Assembly (NCBI GenBank): GCA_024233005.1
Contig: JACKQE010000009.1
Coordinates: 62,001 to 126,000 of the forward strand
Origin: Akkermansiaceae bacterium
Lineage (GTDB): Bacteria > Verrucomicrobiota > Verrucomicrobiia > Verrucomicrobiales > DEV007
Direction: 5' to 3'
DNA length: 64,000 nt
Shown here in pieces: positions 18,764 through 27,884 of this stretch (its first letter is position 1; each line of letters begins with the position of its first letter). Made by a program: the position numbers and the translations under genes. The notes beneath the pieces are model-generated. The model saw only the letters and a list, made by a program, of their open reading frames with translations. It did not search any database and was not told where the DNA came from.

Positions 18764-18893
18764 GGGGCACAGATACCCGGTCGTCGCAGTCAAACCAGAG
18801 AAATTTGCCCGTGATCCGATCCGGGGACACGGATCCGCCATTTCACCCCCGTGGTTTTCCTGCCATGATGCTGCCTTCGCGCATCCTCCTGTC

Positions 18894-20258
18894 ATGAATC
18901 GCTTCGCTCCTGCCTGTCTGCTCATTCTGCTCCTGGCCTGTGGCCTGGTGGCCCCAACCTCCGCCCGCGCCCAGCAACGGGGACCTGGCTTGGTGCTCCC
19001 GGAGGTCGGGCGGCCGGTCGCGCCGCCCTGGTATGCCGTGGAGTATCCGCCGCCGGTGGCGCCGCAGGAGGGACAGCTTCCCATCGGGGTGACCTATACC
19101 CTCTGGATCCCCGAGGGTTTGAAAACCGTCCGCGGCATCATCGTCCACCAGCACGGCTGCGGTGACGGCTCCTGCAAAGGCAGTGTCACGGCAGCCTACG
19201 ACCTGCATTGGCAGGCCTTGGCGAAAAAGAACGGCTGCGCCCTGCTGGGGCCGAGTTTCCATCAATTGAAGGAGCAGAACTGCCGTCTCTGGTGCGATCC
19301 CCGGAACGGATCGGATGAGGTCTTTGTGAAGTCCTTGCAAGCGCTCGCGGAGCAATCCGGGCATCCCGAGATCGCCACCGCGCCCTGGTGCTTGTGGGGG
19401 CATTCCGGAGGTGGCTTTTGGGCAAGCCTGATGCAGATGACCCATCCCGAGAAAATCGTGGCGATCTGGTTCCAGTCGGGCACGGCTTTCGGATACTGGA
19501 ACGCCGGGGAAACGCCGGCGCCGGAAATTCCCGAGGCGGCGATGCGGATTCCGATGATGGCCAATCCCGGGGTCAAGGAGCGTGACGGCAAACCGCCCAC
19601 CGGGGCCTGGGGCGGCAGTCTGGCGATGTTCAAGGCCTACCGCGCCAAAGGCGCGCCCATCGGTTTCGCCCCCGATCCGGCGTCCGGTCATGAGACTGCC
19701 GACTCCCGCTATCTCGCGATCCCCTTTTTCGACGCCTGCCTGTCCCTGCGGCTGCCCGCGAAACCGGGCGATCCTTTGCGGGACCTTGATCCTGCCAAGG
19801 GATGGCTGGCTCCGCTGTTGAGCAGCGACACCGCTCCCACATCCGCTGCTGACTTCCAGGGGGATGTGGCGACTTCGGTCTGGCTGCCGAATGAAACCGT
19901 GGCCAAGGCCTGGCACGCCTTCGTCCACACGGGGGCGGTGCCCGATGCCACGCCGCCACCCGCGCCGACCGACGTGGTCTTTGATCCGGCCACGGCGACG
20001 CTGTCGTGGAAGGCGGAGATCGATTTCGAAAGCGGGCTCCAGGCGTTCCTCATCGAGCGCGAAGGAAAGATCATCGGGCAGGTTCCGGAAGAGCCGCGCA
20101 ACCGCTACGGCCGGAAGCTCTTCCAGGGCATGAGTTATGGAGACACCCCAGAGCTGCCCCTGCAGGAATTCCGCTTTGTGGATGGCAGCGCGGACCAGGC
20201 CGCCGGGAACCGCTACCGGGTCATTGCGGTCAACAGTGCCGGCTTGAAGTCATCCTAG
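18894..20258 (+). CDS. Secreted alpha/beta hydrolase with C-terminal beta domain
   Basis: 454 residues with a signal peptide (PACLLILLLACGLVAPTSARA). The nucleophile elbow is GHSGGG (Ser about 171) after a strand reading GIIVHQHGCG, an unusual oxyanion region with paired Cys nearby (HGCG, GSCKG, QNCRLWCDP). After about residue 350 comes a Pro-rich linker (PDATPPPAPTD) and a fibronectin-III-like domain (ATLSWKAEIDFESGLQAFLIERE, ending NRYRVIAVNSAG). This layout matches secreted esterase or peptidase-like proteins of Verrucomicrobiota. The start at 18894 sits directly at the signal. Enzyme substrate unknown. Confidence 0.82.
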   Translation: MNRFAPACLLILLLACGLVAPTSARAQQRGPGLVLPEVGRPVAPPWYAVEYPPPVAPQEGQLPIGVTYTLWIPEGLKTVRGIIVHQHGCGDGSCKGSVTAAYDLHWQALAKKNGCALLGPSFHQLKEQNCRLWCDPRNGSDEVFVKSLQALAEQSGHPEIATAPWCLWGHSGGGFWASLMQMTHPEKIVAIWFQSGTAFGYWNAGETPAPEIPEAAMRIPMMANPGVKERDGKPPTGAWGGSLAMFKAYRAKGAPIGFAPDPASGHETADSRYLAIPFFDACLSLRLPAKPGDPLRDLDPAKGWLAPLLSSDTAPTSAADFQGDVATSVWLPNETVAKAWHAFVHTGAVPDATPPPAPTDVVFDPATATLSWKAEIDFESGLQAFLIEREGKIIGQVPEEPRNRYGRKLFQGMSYGDTPELPLQEFRFVDGSADQAAGNRYRVIAVNSAGLKSS

Positions 20259-20311
20259 ACGCCCCGGCGGTTCGGTGAGCGAGATCGGGCCACCCTCACG
20301 GGCGGCGGATC

Positions 20312-20328
20312 GGCCTCAGGCCTTTTTT
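20312..20328 (+). terminator. Possible weak terminator
   Basis: GGCC-TCA-GGCC followed by TTTTTT, 53 bases after the secreted hydrolase stop. The stem is only 4 bp and overlaps the end of the convergent methyltransferase gene, so this is tentative. Confidence 0.3.
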
Positions 20329-21242
20329 CGGGCGATGACCTTCATTTCCCCGATGTAAAAGGGGAGAATCCATTGCCGGAGCGCCCGTGGCAGGAACACC
20401 GCGGCCATTTTCATGACGCGGTAGATCAGCGGATTGTATTCCACAAACTGGGTCAATCCATAGTCGAACGTGAGGGGTTTGTAGGTGCGGCCAACATGGA
20501 GCACCTCCAGGCCGGCGTGTTCGCAGAGGGCCCGCACATTCTTGGGTTGGAAATAATGCAGGTGCTCTTCCGGAATGTAAAACCACCAGCGTGCCCCCAT
20601 GAGGCGGCAGAAGATGGAATCGCGGTTGGGGAGCGTCAGGGCGATCTGGCCTCCGGGGGCGAGGCGCTCCACCATGGAGGCGAGGAATCCGGACGGATCG
20701 AGGACATGCTCGAGCACGTCAAACGCCGTGATGACGTTGTATTGCGCCGCAGGATCGATGTCCTCGAGAGCGCCGCATTGCACGTCCAGTCCTGCCGCGA
20801 GGGCCTTGGCCACGGCGACATCGGAGAGTTCCACTCCGGAGGCTTGGATCCCCAGGGTTCCGGCCTCCCGGAGAAACACGCCGTTGGCACACCCGACATC
20901 GAGCCATCTGCCCTCGCGGGAGAGGTGGGGCAGGATCTCCTGCAACCGCCGCCGCGCGGTCATGGTCTTCATCTCTTCGGCCGCCGTGAAGACCTCATAC
21001 ATGCCTTCCGTGTAGGCAGCGTCGTAATAGGCCTTCAACTCGGCCCGGCTTGGCAGGGGATGTTGTTTTTCCACCCGGCAGGTGCCGCACCGCCAGAAAT
21101 TCCGGCCTTTTTTGGTGAAAAGCCACTGGAGCTGGGTGTCTCCGCACACCGGACACTGTCCCTCCATCGCCCGGGGCGCCGTGGAATCCACCGCCTGGGA
21201 GGGAAAAAGAGAGGCCTGGTCGATAGGAGCAGTGGAATTCAT
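20316..21242 (-). CDS. Class I SAM methyltransferase with N-terminal zinc ribbon
   Basis: 308 residues. Two Cys pairs (CPVCG at about 30-34 and CGTC at 52-55) form a zinc-ribbon, then RWLDVGCANGVFL (about 112-124) is the SAM-binding motif I, with GVELSD as the acidic motif and ITAFDVLEHVLDP as the post-motif of the type-11/23 family. Such ribbon-plus-methyltransferase proteins often act in sugar, polysaccharide or lipid modification. The ATG at 21242 is chosen; the frame extends to 21287 without a clear start signal. Single gene, convergent with the secreted hydrolase. Substrate not identifiable. Confidence 0.85.
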   Translation of the reverse strand: MNSTAPIDQASLFPSQAVDSTAPRAMEGQCPVCGDTQLQWLFTKKGRNFWRCGTCRVEKQHPLPSRAELKAYYDAAYTEGMYEVFTAAEEMKTMTARRRLQEILPHLSREGRWLDVGCANGVFLREAGTLGIQASGVELSDVAVAKALAAGLDVQCGALEDIDPAAQYNVITAFDVLEHVLDPSGFLASMVERLAPGGQIALTLPNRDSIFCRLMGARWWFYIPEEHLHYFQPKNVRALCEHAGLEVLHVGRTYKPLTFDYGLTQFVEYNPLIYRVMKMAAVFLPRALRQWILPFYIGEMKVIARKKA

Positions 21243-21483
21243 GATTTCTGGAAGTAAAAGATATAAATACTGCCCTTTCCACACCAAATGCGCGATTTTG
21301 GAATTTTATCTCAATTTTGAGTGTCGCGGGTTTTAGGTCGAATGAGGGGGTGAAAGATAGAGAGATTGATGGTCCCCACTTGACGGAAATGATTCGACAT
21401 TTAGCTTCCCGTCCATTAAACCCTGACATCAAAGATCCTTTCCATCCCGGACACAGAATCATTTGCCCCTGAGGACGCCAATT

Positions 21484-21972
21484 GTGGATATCGACGAGAT
21501 CAAACAAATCCTCGAGTTGATGGACGAGCATGGACTCTCCTACTTCCAACTCGATCAAGACGGAGCCAAGCTGGAACTGAAGAAAGGACCGGACATGGAG
21601 TCAATTCGTTCTTTCATGTCCGCGGCTCCCTCCTACACGATGATGCAGGCCCCGCAAGGGTATGCTCCGCCTCCGGTTGCCGCCCCGGCCGGTCCCGCTG
21701 ATGCTGCCGCGTCCACCGGGCTGGCGAGCGATGAGGTCGAAATCAAATCTCCGATGGTCGGAACGTTTTACCGGTCCTCCAAGCCGGAGAATCCCGCCTT
21801 TGTGGAGGTGGGCTCCGTGATCGGTCCCGACAGCACGGTCTGCATCATCGAAGCCATGAAGGTTTTCAACGAGATTGCGGCCGAGATCAGCGGGACCATC
21901 ACCGCCTTGCTGGTTGAAAACGGCACGCCGGTGCAGTTTGGGGAACCTCTTTTCCGCGTCCGCAAGGGCTGA
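21484..21972 (+). CDS. accB: Biotin carboxyl carrier protein of acetyl-CoA carboxylase
   Basis: 162 residues. It opens with DIDEIKQILELMDEHGLSYF, the standard AccB N terminus, then an Ala/Pro-rich linker (about 60-80) and a C-terminal biotinyl domain with EAMKV; Lys about 126 is biotinylated by BirA. It carries the CO2 group in the first step of fatty acid synthesis. A GTG start at 21484 is preferred, with TGAGGA a few bases upstream; a TTG at 21463 is an alternative that adds seven residues. It is followed by accC after 89 bases, the usual operon order. Confidence 0.95.
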   Translation: MDIDEIKQILELMDEHGLSYFQLDQDGAKLELKKGPDMESIRSFMSAAPSYTMMQAPQGYAPPPVAAPAGPADAAASTGLASDEVEIKSPMVGTFYRSSKPENPAFVEVGSVIGPDSTVCIIEAMKVFNEIAAEISGTITALLVENGTPVQFGEPLFRVRKG

Positions 21973-22061
21973 GATGCCCGCTCTGTCCGACCCGGTCGTC
22001 TTAGCGACCCGGCGCGGGAGAGCGCGAATCTGTTTTTTCAACCGAGCGGCCAGTCATCGCC

Positions 22062-23453
22062 ATGTTCAAAAAGATCCTCGTCGCCAACCGTGGCGAAATC
22101 GCCCTCCGGGTCATCCGGGCCTGCAAAGAACTCGGTGTCCGCACCGTCGCTGTCTATGCTGAGCCGGATGTCGATTCCATGCACGTGCAATTGGCCGACG
22201 ACGCCATTTGCATCGGTCCCGCGGCGAGCCATCAGAGCTATTTGAAAACCGACCGCATCATGGCGGCCGCCGAAATTGCCAACGTCGATGCCATTCATCC
22301 CGGCTATGGCTTTCTCTCCGAGAATCCCCGGTTTGCCGAGATCTGCGAGAGTTGCAAGGTAAAATTCATCGGTCCTTCCGCCGAAGTCATCGCGATGATG
22401 GGCGACAAAAACCAGGCCCGGGCCACCGCCAAGAAATTCGGCATTCCCATCACTCCGGGTAGTGACGGGGTCGTCAAGAATGAAGAGGAAGCCATCCGGG
22501 TGGCGGATGAGATCGGATACCCGATCATGATCAAGGCCTCGGCCGGCGGGGGAGGGCGAGGAATGCGCCCGGTGCTCAGTCCGGCGAGCCTGATGTCCTC
22601 TTTCCATGCCGCCAGGGCCGAAGCGGAAGCCTGTTTCGGGGTGCCCGATGTCTACTTCGAGCGCCTCATCGAGAATCCCCATCACATCGAGTTCCAAGTC
22701 GTGGCCGACCGTCATGGCAATGTGATCGAACTCGGGGAACGCGATTGCTCGATCCAGCGCCGGAACCAGAAAATCATCGAAGAAACGCCGTCTCCGATGC
22801 TGAGCGAGGGGCTGCGCCAGCGCATGGCGGAAGCCTCGGTCACTCTGACCCGGCAGATCGGCTACGAGAATTGCGGGACCATCGAGTATCTCGTCGATGA
22901 CGAGGAGAATTTCTACTTCATGGAGATGAACACCCGCATTCAGGTGGAGCATCCCATCACGGAAGAAGTCCGCGGTTGCGACCTGATCAAGGAGCAGATC
23001 CGCATCGCCGCGGGGGAAAAGCTCTCCGAACACGTTCTCAACAGCAAGCCGCGCGGCCATGTCATCGAGTGTCGGATCAACGCCGAGGATCCCTACAACA
23101 AATTCATTCCCAGCCCGGGCAAGATCAATCTTTACTATGCTCCCGGAGGCAGAGGAGTCCGTGTCGACACCCACGTTTACAGCGGCTACGAGGTTCCTCC
23201 CTATTACGATTCCATGATCGCCAAGCTGATTGTCACCGGTGCGACCCGCGAGATCGCGATTGCCCGGATGCGGCGCGCGCTCGGCGAGTTTCTCATCAGT
23301 GGCATCAAGACCACGATCCCCCTGCAATCCTCCATCATGCAGGCGGCCGACTTCATTGAAGGCACCTACAACATCCGTTGGCTGGAGCAGTTCCTTGCCA
23401 ACCAGCCCGATCCTCCCCATCTCGGGCAGAATCCGCAGCTGGAAGGATCCTGA
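22062..23453 (+). CDS. accC: Acetyl-CoA carboxylase biotin carboxylase subunit
   Basis: 463 residues, slightly longer than the ~450 of E. coli AccC. It starts MFKKILVANRGEIALRVIRA, has the ATP-grasp glycine-rich loop (ASAGGGGRGMRPV), and the catalytic/biotin region EMNTRIQVEHP and GHVIECRINAEDP. It uses ATP and bicarbonate to carboxylate biotin on AccB. The gene follows accB in the same direction; the carboxyltransferase genes accA/accD are not in the window. The stop is followed immediately by thiE, whose start is 5 bases downstream. Confidence 0.97.
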   Translation: MFKKILVANRGEIALRVIRACKELGVRTVAVYAEPDVDSMHVQLADDAICIGPAASHQSYLKTDRIMAAAEIANVDAIHPGYGFLSENPRFAEICESCKVKFIGPSAEVIAMMGDKNQARATAKKFGIPITPGSDGVVKNEEEAIRVADEIGYPIMIKASAGGGGRGMRPVLSPASLMSSFHAARAEAEACFGVPDVYFERLIENPHHIEFQVVADRHGNVIELGERDCSIQRRNQKIIEETPSPMLSEGLRQRMAEASVTLTRQIGYENCGTIEYLVDDEENFYFMEMNTRIQVEHPITEEVRGCDLIKEQIRIAAGEKLSEHVLNSKPRGHVIECRINAEDPYNKFIPSPGKINLYYAPGGRGVRVDTHVYSGYEVPPYYDSMIAKLIVTGATREIAIARMRRALGEFLISGIKTTIPLQSSIMQAADFIEGTYNIRWLEQFLANQPDPPHLGQNPQLEGS

Positions 23454-23458
23454 AGCCG

Positions 23459-24094
23459 ATGCGCGCCCTCGCCGACTGCCGGCTCTACGGCATCCTGGAC
23501 ACTGGCTACATCCCGCCACGCCAAGCGGTCTCGGTGGTGCAGGCGATGCTTGACGGTGGCATCGACATCCTCCAGCTTCGTTCCAAGTCTGCCTCGCATG
23601 ATCAGATGGTGAGCCTGGGGGAGAAGATCCTCCCCCTGACCCGTGCCGCCGGCATTCCACTGATCATCAACGATCATCCTGCCGTCGCCGGCGAGATCGA
23701 AGCGGAAGGCGTCCACATCGGCCAGGATGACGGGTCTCTCGAGGAGGCGCGTTTGCTGGCAGGGGATGGCGCCATCGTCGGGAGATCCACTCACAGCGTG
23801 GCTCAGGCCCGGGCGGCGGTTGCCGAGGGTGCCGACTACATCGGTTTTGGGCCTCTTTTTGCCACGCCGACGAAGCCTGACTACCCCCCCATCGGAACCG
23901 CCGACATCCGGGTGGTCCATGAAGAGCACCCGACGGTGCCGATTTTTTGTATCGGAGGCATCACACCCGGCAATCTCGCTGCAGTGCTGGCGGCCGGTGC
24001 CCGGCGGGTCGTGATCGTGTCCGCCATCCTGCAGGCTCCGGATGTCGCGGCGATGGTCGCGGGTCTGAAAAAAACACTCGCAGGGACCCCGTGA
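23459..24094 (+). CDS. thiE: Thiamine phosphate synthase
   Basis: 211 residues, typical size. Motifs: ILQLRSKSASHDQ and LIINDHPAVA near the substrate site, VGRSTHS, the diagnostic DYIGFGPLFATPTKPD, and CIGGITPGN for phosphate binding. It joins the thiazole phosphate and HMP-pyrophosphate to make thiamine phosphate in the cytosol. The start (ATG at 23459) lies 5 bases after accC, so it is probably expressed with accBC. No TPP riboswitch was seen, consistent with its embedded position. Confidence 0.95.
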   Translation: MRALADCRLYGILDTGYIPPRQAVSVVQAMLDGGIDILQLRSKSASHDQMVSLGEKILPLTRAAGIPLIINDHPAVAGEIEAEGVHIGQDDGSLEEARLLAGDGAIVGRSTHSVAQARAAVAEGADYIGFGPLFATPTKPDYPPIGTADIRVVHEEHPTVPIFCIGGITPGNLAAVLAAGARRVVIVSAILQAPDVAAMVAGLKKTLAGTP

Positions 24095-24131
24095 CCCTTC
24101 TGGAGACAGGTCGCCCAGAGGAACCTCTGCC

Positions 24132-24362
24132 ATGTCAACGCCGCCATTCCATCCGCGTGATCCGTTGCACGGCATCACCCTCGAGAACATTCTCAACCAA
24201 CTCGTGGAGCGGCATGGCTGGGAGGAAATGGGCTACCGAATCCCGATCCGCTGTTTTCTCTTCGATCCTTCCATCAAATCCAGTCTCACGTTCCTGCGCA
24301 AAACCCCTTGGGCCCGCCAAAAGGTCGAAGCCTGGTTTGTCTCGGAACTTTCCGGAGGATGA
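24132..24362 (+). CDS. VF530 family (DUF2132) small protein
   Basis: 76 residues covering the whole family: PLHGITLENILNQLVERHGW, then RIPIRCFLFDPSIKSSLTFLRKTPWARQKVE. VF530 proteins are small, widely conserved, mostly helical and suggested to bind DNA; the role is not established. AGAGGA lies 13 bases before the ATG, inside a short CAGAGG-AA-CCTCTG inverted repeat. It follows thiE by 37 bases and may be the tail of the accBC-thiE unit. Confidence 0.9.
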   Translation: MSTPPFHPRDPLHGITLENILNQLVERHGWEEMGYRIPIRCFLFDPSIKSSLTFLRKTPWARQKVEAWFVSELSGG

Positions 24363-24486
24363 CGCCCCGTCTGGAGGCCGCATTCCGCTGCGGAAAAGGC
24401 GTCTCGGACGGACAAAGCGAGGCCCGGCCTCACCCGGGAAGCAATCACCATGGACTGATATCGCAAATCATAGTACCCTCGAGCGC

Positions 24487-24765
24487 ATGAAGCCAATCCA
24501 GTTCTTGATCCTTGTCCTGGCCGGGTGTGCCGGTTTGATGGGCTGTTCGTCCCCCCAGCAGATGCCCAAATTGGGCAGGTCAATCCGGCAAAATGTCAAA
24601 CCTCAGGTTCCGAATGAATTCGGCAATCAAAAGATGACCCCGGATTTCAACAACCAAGGTCCCAGCATGCCGAGCTTCAATCCCTTGGGAGGTTCCGACT
24701 CCGGTCCCCAGAATCCGGATCTTTCCCCCAGAACTCAGGCCTTGGGCAACGCGTTGTCAAATTGA
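24487..24765 (+). CDS. Small Asn/Pro/Ser-rich lipoprotein
   Basis: 92 residues. A lipoprotein signal ending in a lipobox (AGLMGCSS, Cys about residue 20) predicts lipidation and membrane anchoring. The rest is rich in Asn, Pro, Ser and Gln (FNNQGPSMPSFNPLGG) and probably unstructured. No family recognised. It ends 30 bases before the convergent asnS gene. Confidence 0.75.
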   Translation: MKPIQFLILVLAGCAGLMGCSSPQQMPKLGRSIRQNVKPQVPNEFGNQKMTPDFNNQGPSMPSFNPLGGSDSGPQNPDLSPRTQALGNALSN

Positions 24766-24795
24766 TCGCCGGTTCCGGTCTGGAGCCCGGTGGGA

Positions 24796-26163
24796 TCAAA
24801 ACTCCGCCGATCCCGGAACTCTCGGGAAAGGGATGACATCACGGATGTTGGAGACTCCGGTGACGAACATCAGCAGGCGCTCGAATCCGAGGCCGAACCC
24901 GGCGTGGGGCACCGTGCCATAGCGACGCAGATCGAGATACCACGAGTAGGCTTCCCCGGAGAGACCCTGTCGGGCGAGATTGCCCCGCAGCACATCGAGA
25001 CGTTCCTCGCGTTGGCTGCCCCCGACGATCTCACCGATGCCGGGCGCGAGCAGATCCATCGCGGCGACGGTCCGGCCATCCTCGTTGGCGCGCATGTAGA
25101 ACGGTTTGATGTCCTTCGGGTAATCAAAGACCGTGACTGGACAGCGGCAATGCTCCTCGGTGAGGTAACGCTCATGCTCGGCCTGGAGATTCTGTCCCCA
25201 GGCCACCGGGTACTCAAAGGACCGGCCCGACGCCAGGAGAATCTCCACCGCCTCGGTGTAGGGGAGCCGGGCGAACGGCCGGTCACGGACGAAGGCCAGG
25301 CGGGTCAGCAACTCCTTGTCGACAAACTTGTTGAAGAAGGCCAGATCCTCCGCGCATTCCTCCATGGCTGTGGATACGAGGTACTGGATCATTTCCTCCG
25401 CGAGAGCCATGTCTCCCTCCAGATTGCAGAATGCCATTTCCGGCTCGATCATCCAGAATTCCGACGCATGCCGGGAAGTGTGGGAGTTCTCCGCCCGGAA
25501 CGTGGGGCCGAAGGTGTAAATGTTCGACAGGGCGCAGGCAAAGGTCTCCCCCTCGAGTTGTCCGCTTACGGTCAGATACGTGGGTTTTCCGAAAAAGTCA
25601 GGCACTCCCTGCTTCATTTCCTCCGGGGAGAGCGTGGTGACGCGGAACATTTCCCCGGCGCCTTCGCAATCGCTCGCGGTCACGATGGGGGTGTGCACAT
25701 AGACAAACCCGCGTTCCTGGAAGAACCGGTGGATGGCGTAGGCCATGCGGCTGCGGACCCTGAAAACGGCCCCGAAGAGATTGGTCCGGGGACGAAGATG
25801 GGCAATGGAGCGAAGGAATTCGGGGGTATGGCCTTTTTTCTGCAGTGGGTAGTCCTCCGGGGTCGCTCCATGCAGCGTGATGCGGCGGGCCACCAGTTCC
25901 CAGGCCTGGCCACCCCCTTGGGAAGGAACGAGATCGCCTTCCACCTCCAAGGAGGAGCCGGTGCGGAGATGGGCGACTTCCGCGTAATTCGTCAGGGAGG
26001 CATCCGCGACGACCTGGAGGCTGCGGAGGCAGGAGCCGTCATTGATTTCGAGGAAAGAGAAGGCCTTGGAATCCCGTCGGGTGCGGACCCATCCCTGGAT
26101 GAGCACAGGAGCCGTCGGAGCGGCGGAGGCATTGAGCAGCGAGAGAACAGAAGAGCGGGCCAT
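24796..26163 (-). CDS. asnS: Asparagine-tRNA ligase
   Basis: 455 residues, class II synthetase. The N-terminal OB fold binds the anticodon (VLIQGWVRTRRDSKAFSFLEINDG). Catalytic motif 2 is FRAENSHTSRHASEFWMIEPE-like and motif 3 is GFGLGFERLLMFVTG. The SxNS-type 'ENSHTSRH' block identifies AsnRS rather than AspRS. Start at 26163 (MARSSVLSLLN) matches family length; an upstream start at 26214 is less likely. It charges tRNA-Asn directly, so the organism need not depend on the Asp-tRNA-Asn transamidation route. The DUF1501 gene lies 93 bases upstream on the same strand. Confidence 0.96.
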   Translation of the reverse strand: MARSSVLSLLNASAAPTAPVLIQGWVRTRRDSKAFSFLEINDGSCLRSLQVVADASLTNYAEVAHLRTGSSLEVEGDLVPSQGGGQAWELVARRITLHGATPEDYPLQKKGHTPEFLRSIAHLRPRTNLFGAVFRVRSRMAYAIHRFFQERGFVYVHTPIVTASDCEGAGEMFRVTTLSPEEMKQGVPDFFGKPTYLTVSGQLEGETFACALSNIYTFGPTFRAENSHTSRHASEFWMIEPEMAFCNLEGDMALAEEMIQYLVSTAMEECAEDLAFFNKFVDKELLTRLAFVRDRPFARLPYTEAVEILLASGRSFEYPVAWGQNLQAEHERYLTEEHCRCPVTVFDYPKDIKPFYMRANEDGRTVAAMDLLAPGIGEIVGGSQREERLDVLRGNLARQGLSGEAYSWYLDLRRYGTVPHAGFGLGFERLLMFVTGVSNIRDVIPFPRVPGSAEF

Positions 26164-26256
26164 GGAGCAGAATGGAGGGAGCGTGACGGAGGAAACGTCT
26201 CCCGAAACTGCCAAAACACAAAGGGAGATTGATCGGTGCGGCGGGCTGGAGCGAGC

Positions 26257-27633
26257 CTAAATCAACTCCGCGATCGGAGCGCCACCATCGACCAAGGGAA
26301 TGGGGCGTCCGATGGCGTCGGGAAAGGTGGTCCGGTGGTCGATTCCCAACACGTGGTAAATCGTGGCCAGAATATCTCCCGGAGTCAGGGGGCGTTCCTT
26401 CGGATATTCACCCCGAGGATTGGTCGCCCCAATGACCTGGCCCATCCGCAGTCCGCCTCCCGCGAAAAGCACGCTCATGGCCTGGCCCCAGTGGTCCCGC
26501 CCGGGGACAGGATTTCCGGGCAGGCCATTGTTGATTTTCGGCGTCCGACCAAATTCTCCCATGATGACGACCAGCACGTCATCGAACAGGTTCCGGTCCT
26601 TCAAATCCTGCACCAGGCCGGCCACGGCTCGGTCGAGCACCGGCAGCCTCACTTCCAGACCGTCCTTGAGGTTGGAGTGGGTATCCCAATGGGGCATGTC
26701 CACCGTGACAAACCGAACTCCGGACTCGACCAGTCGGCGGGCCATCAAGGTATAGTGACCCCAAGGGCCCCGACCATAGGCATCTTTCGTTTTGTCACTT
26801 TCCTTGGACATGTCGAACGCCGCGCGCGCCTCACTGCCGAGCAGCATTTGCAGGGCGGACTGCTGGTGCTTGTCATAGGTATCCATGCTTCCGCTCCGGT
26901 CCATCGCCCGGTCGATGCCATCGAGCTGTTTCAGGAGGCCGGCCCGCTCATCCATGCGGAGGCTGTTGCCCGCCATGTTGTCGAGAAAGGGAGGCGGCTG
27001 GACTTCGGTCTTGGCATTGGCGGCGAGGTATTTCTGCTTCAGATTGACCTGGAAAGGATCGTAGGCCCCGCCGAGGTAGGCCGCGCCCTGGTAACCGGGG
27101 TAGAGGAAGACACTCTCCGCCGCCGGGAGTCCCACATAGGGTGGCAGGCCCTGCGCCTTGGCGTTGCGGAGCCGGGCAACGCAGGAGCCCACGGAGGGGA
27201 ACTGAATTTTCTTGTTCACCGAGGTGGCCCCGAAGCGTCCCGTCAGCATCCAGTGGGCAGCCGCGAAGTGGTCGCCGTTGTCATGGTGGACCGAGCGCAC
27301 GATCGCCATGGCATCGGCGTGTTTGGCATGCAGCGGCAGCATTTCCGAGAAGCGGATCCCGGGGACATTGCTGGGACGGTCCCCCCATGGGCCGCGGTAT
27401 TCCGAAGGCGCTTCCGGCTTGGGGTCATAAGTCTCGAATTGGCTGGGCCCCCCGTCGAGCCAGATCAGAATCACCGATTTACCGGTGTCCGCGGCTTTTC
27501 CCATGGCTGATAACTTGGCAAAATCAGCGAACGACAGGCCGAAGGCGCTGAGGGCGCCGGCTTGCAGCGCGGAGCGCCGGGAGAATCCCTGACAGTTGCG
27601 GGAGGCGGCGTCGTCCCGGGAGATTGTGAACAT
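26257..27633 (-). CDS. DUF1501 Tat-exported sulfatase-like protein
   Basis: 458 residues. The Tat signal (SRRSALQAGALSAFG) leads into SVILIWLDGGPSQFETYDPKP, the DUF1501 signature, and later MGEFGRTPKINN and PGRDHWG. The fold is related to alkaline phosphatase and sulfatases, but substrate and activity are unknown. In many Planctomycetota and Verrucomicrobiota it is paired with a PSD1 cytochrome-domain (DUF1549/1553) gene; none is adjacent here. Start at 27633 is used because it is closest to the Tat signal. It is separated from fba upstream by a terminator. Confidence 0.9.
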   Translation of the reverse strand: MFTISRDDAASRNCQGFSRRSALQAGALSAFGLSFADFAKLSAMGKAADTGKSVILIWLDGGPSQFETYDPKPEAPSEYRGPWGDRPSNVPGIRFSEMLPLHAKHADAMAIVRSVHHDNGDHFAAAHWMLTGRFGATSVNKKIQFPSVGSCVARLRNAKAQGLPPYVGLPAAESVFLYPGYQGAAYLGGAYDPFQVNLKQKYLAANAKTEVQPPPFLDNMAGNSLRMDERAGLLKQLDGIDRAMDRSGSMDTYDKHQQSALQMLLGSEARAAFDMSKESDKTKDAYGRGPWGHYTLMARRLVESGVRFVTVDMPHWDTHSNLKDGLEVRLPVLDRAVAGLVQDLKDRNLFDDVLVVIMGEFGRTPKINNGLPGNPVPGRDHWGQAMSVLFAGGGLRMGQVIGATNPRGEYPKERPLTPGDILATIYHVLGIDHRTTFPDAIGRPIPLVDGGAPIAELI

Positions 27634-27823
27634 GGCGGGTAGGATGGTGGACTCTCCTATTGATAGCATGATGGGGAAGCCGAAGCACCTGAAATCCATT
27701 GACCTGCGCGATCACGCCCTCCGCTGGAAGTACAGCCGCGAGAGGTGACCCGGTCGTCAGGGGGAGGGGCGCGATCGGATCGCTCCGGTTTCGGAAAAAG
27801 CCGTTGCCCGGGAGTCGATGCAC

Positions 27824-27856
27824 AAAAAAACGGCATTCCCGTCAAGGAATGCCGTT
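27824..27856 (-). terminator. Rho-independent terminator of fba
   Basis: On the minus strand: AACGGCATTCC, loop TTGACG, GGAATGCCGTT (11 perfect pairs), then an unbroken T run (seven A on the plus strand at 27824-27830, the last two also forming the stem base). It begins 28 bases after the fba stop and is the clearest terminator in the window. Confidence 0.92.
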
Positions 27857-27884
27857 CTGATGAAGGGATGAACCGGGGACGGTC

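Noticed and set aside
22038..23660. 540-codon open frame antisense to accC
   Set aside because: accC is unambiguous; this frame is a composition artefact.
24790..26232. 480-codon plus frame antisense to asnS
   Set aside because: asnS has full class II motifs; the antisense product has none.
26236..27510. Long open frame on the plus strand antisense to DUF1501
   Set aside because: It mirrors a well-supported coding gene, has odd composition and no recognisable domain. Long antisense frames are expected in GC-rich DNA.
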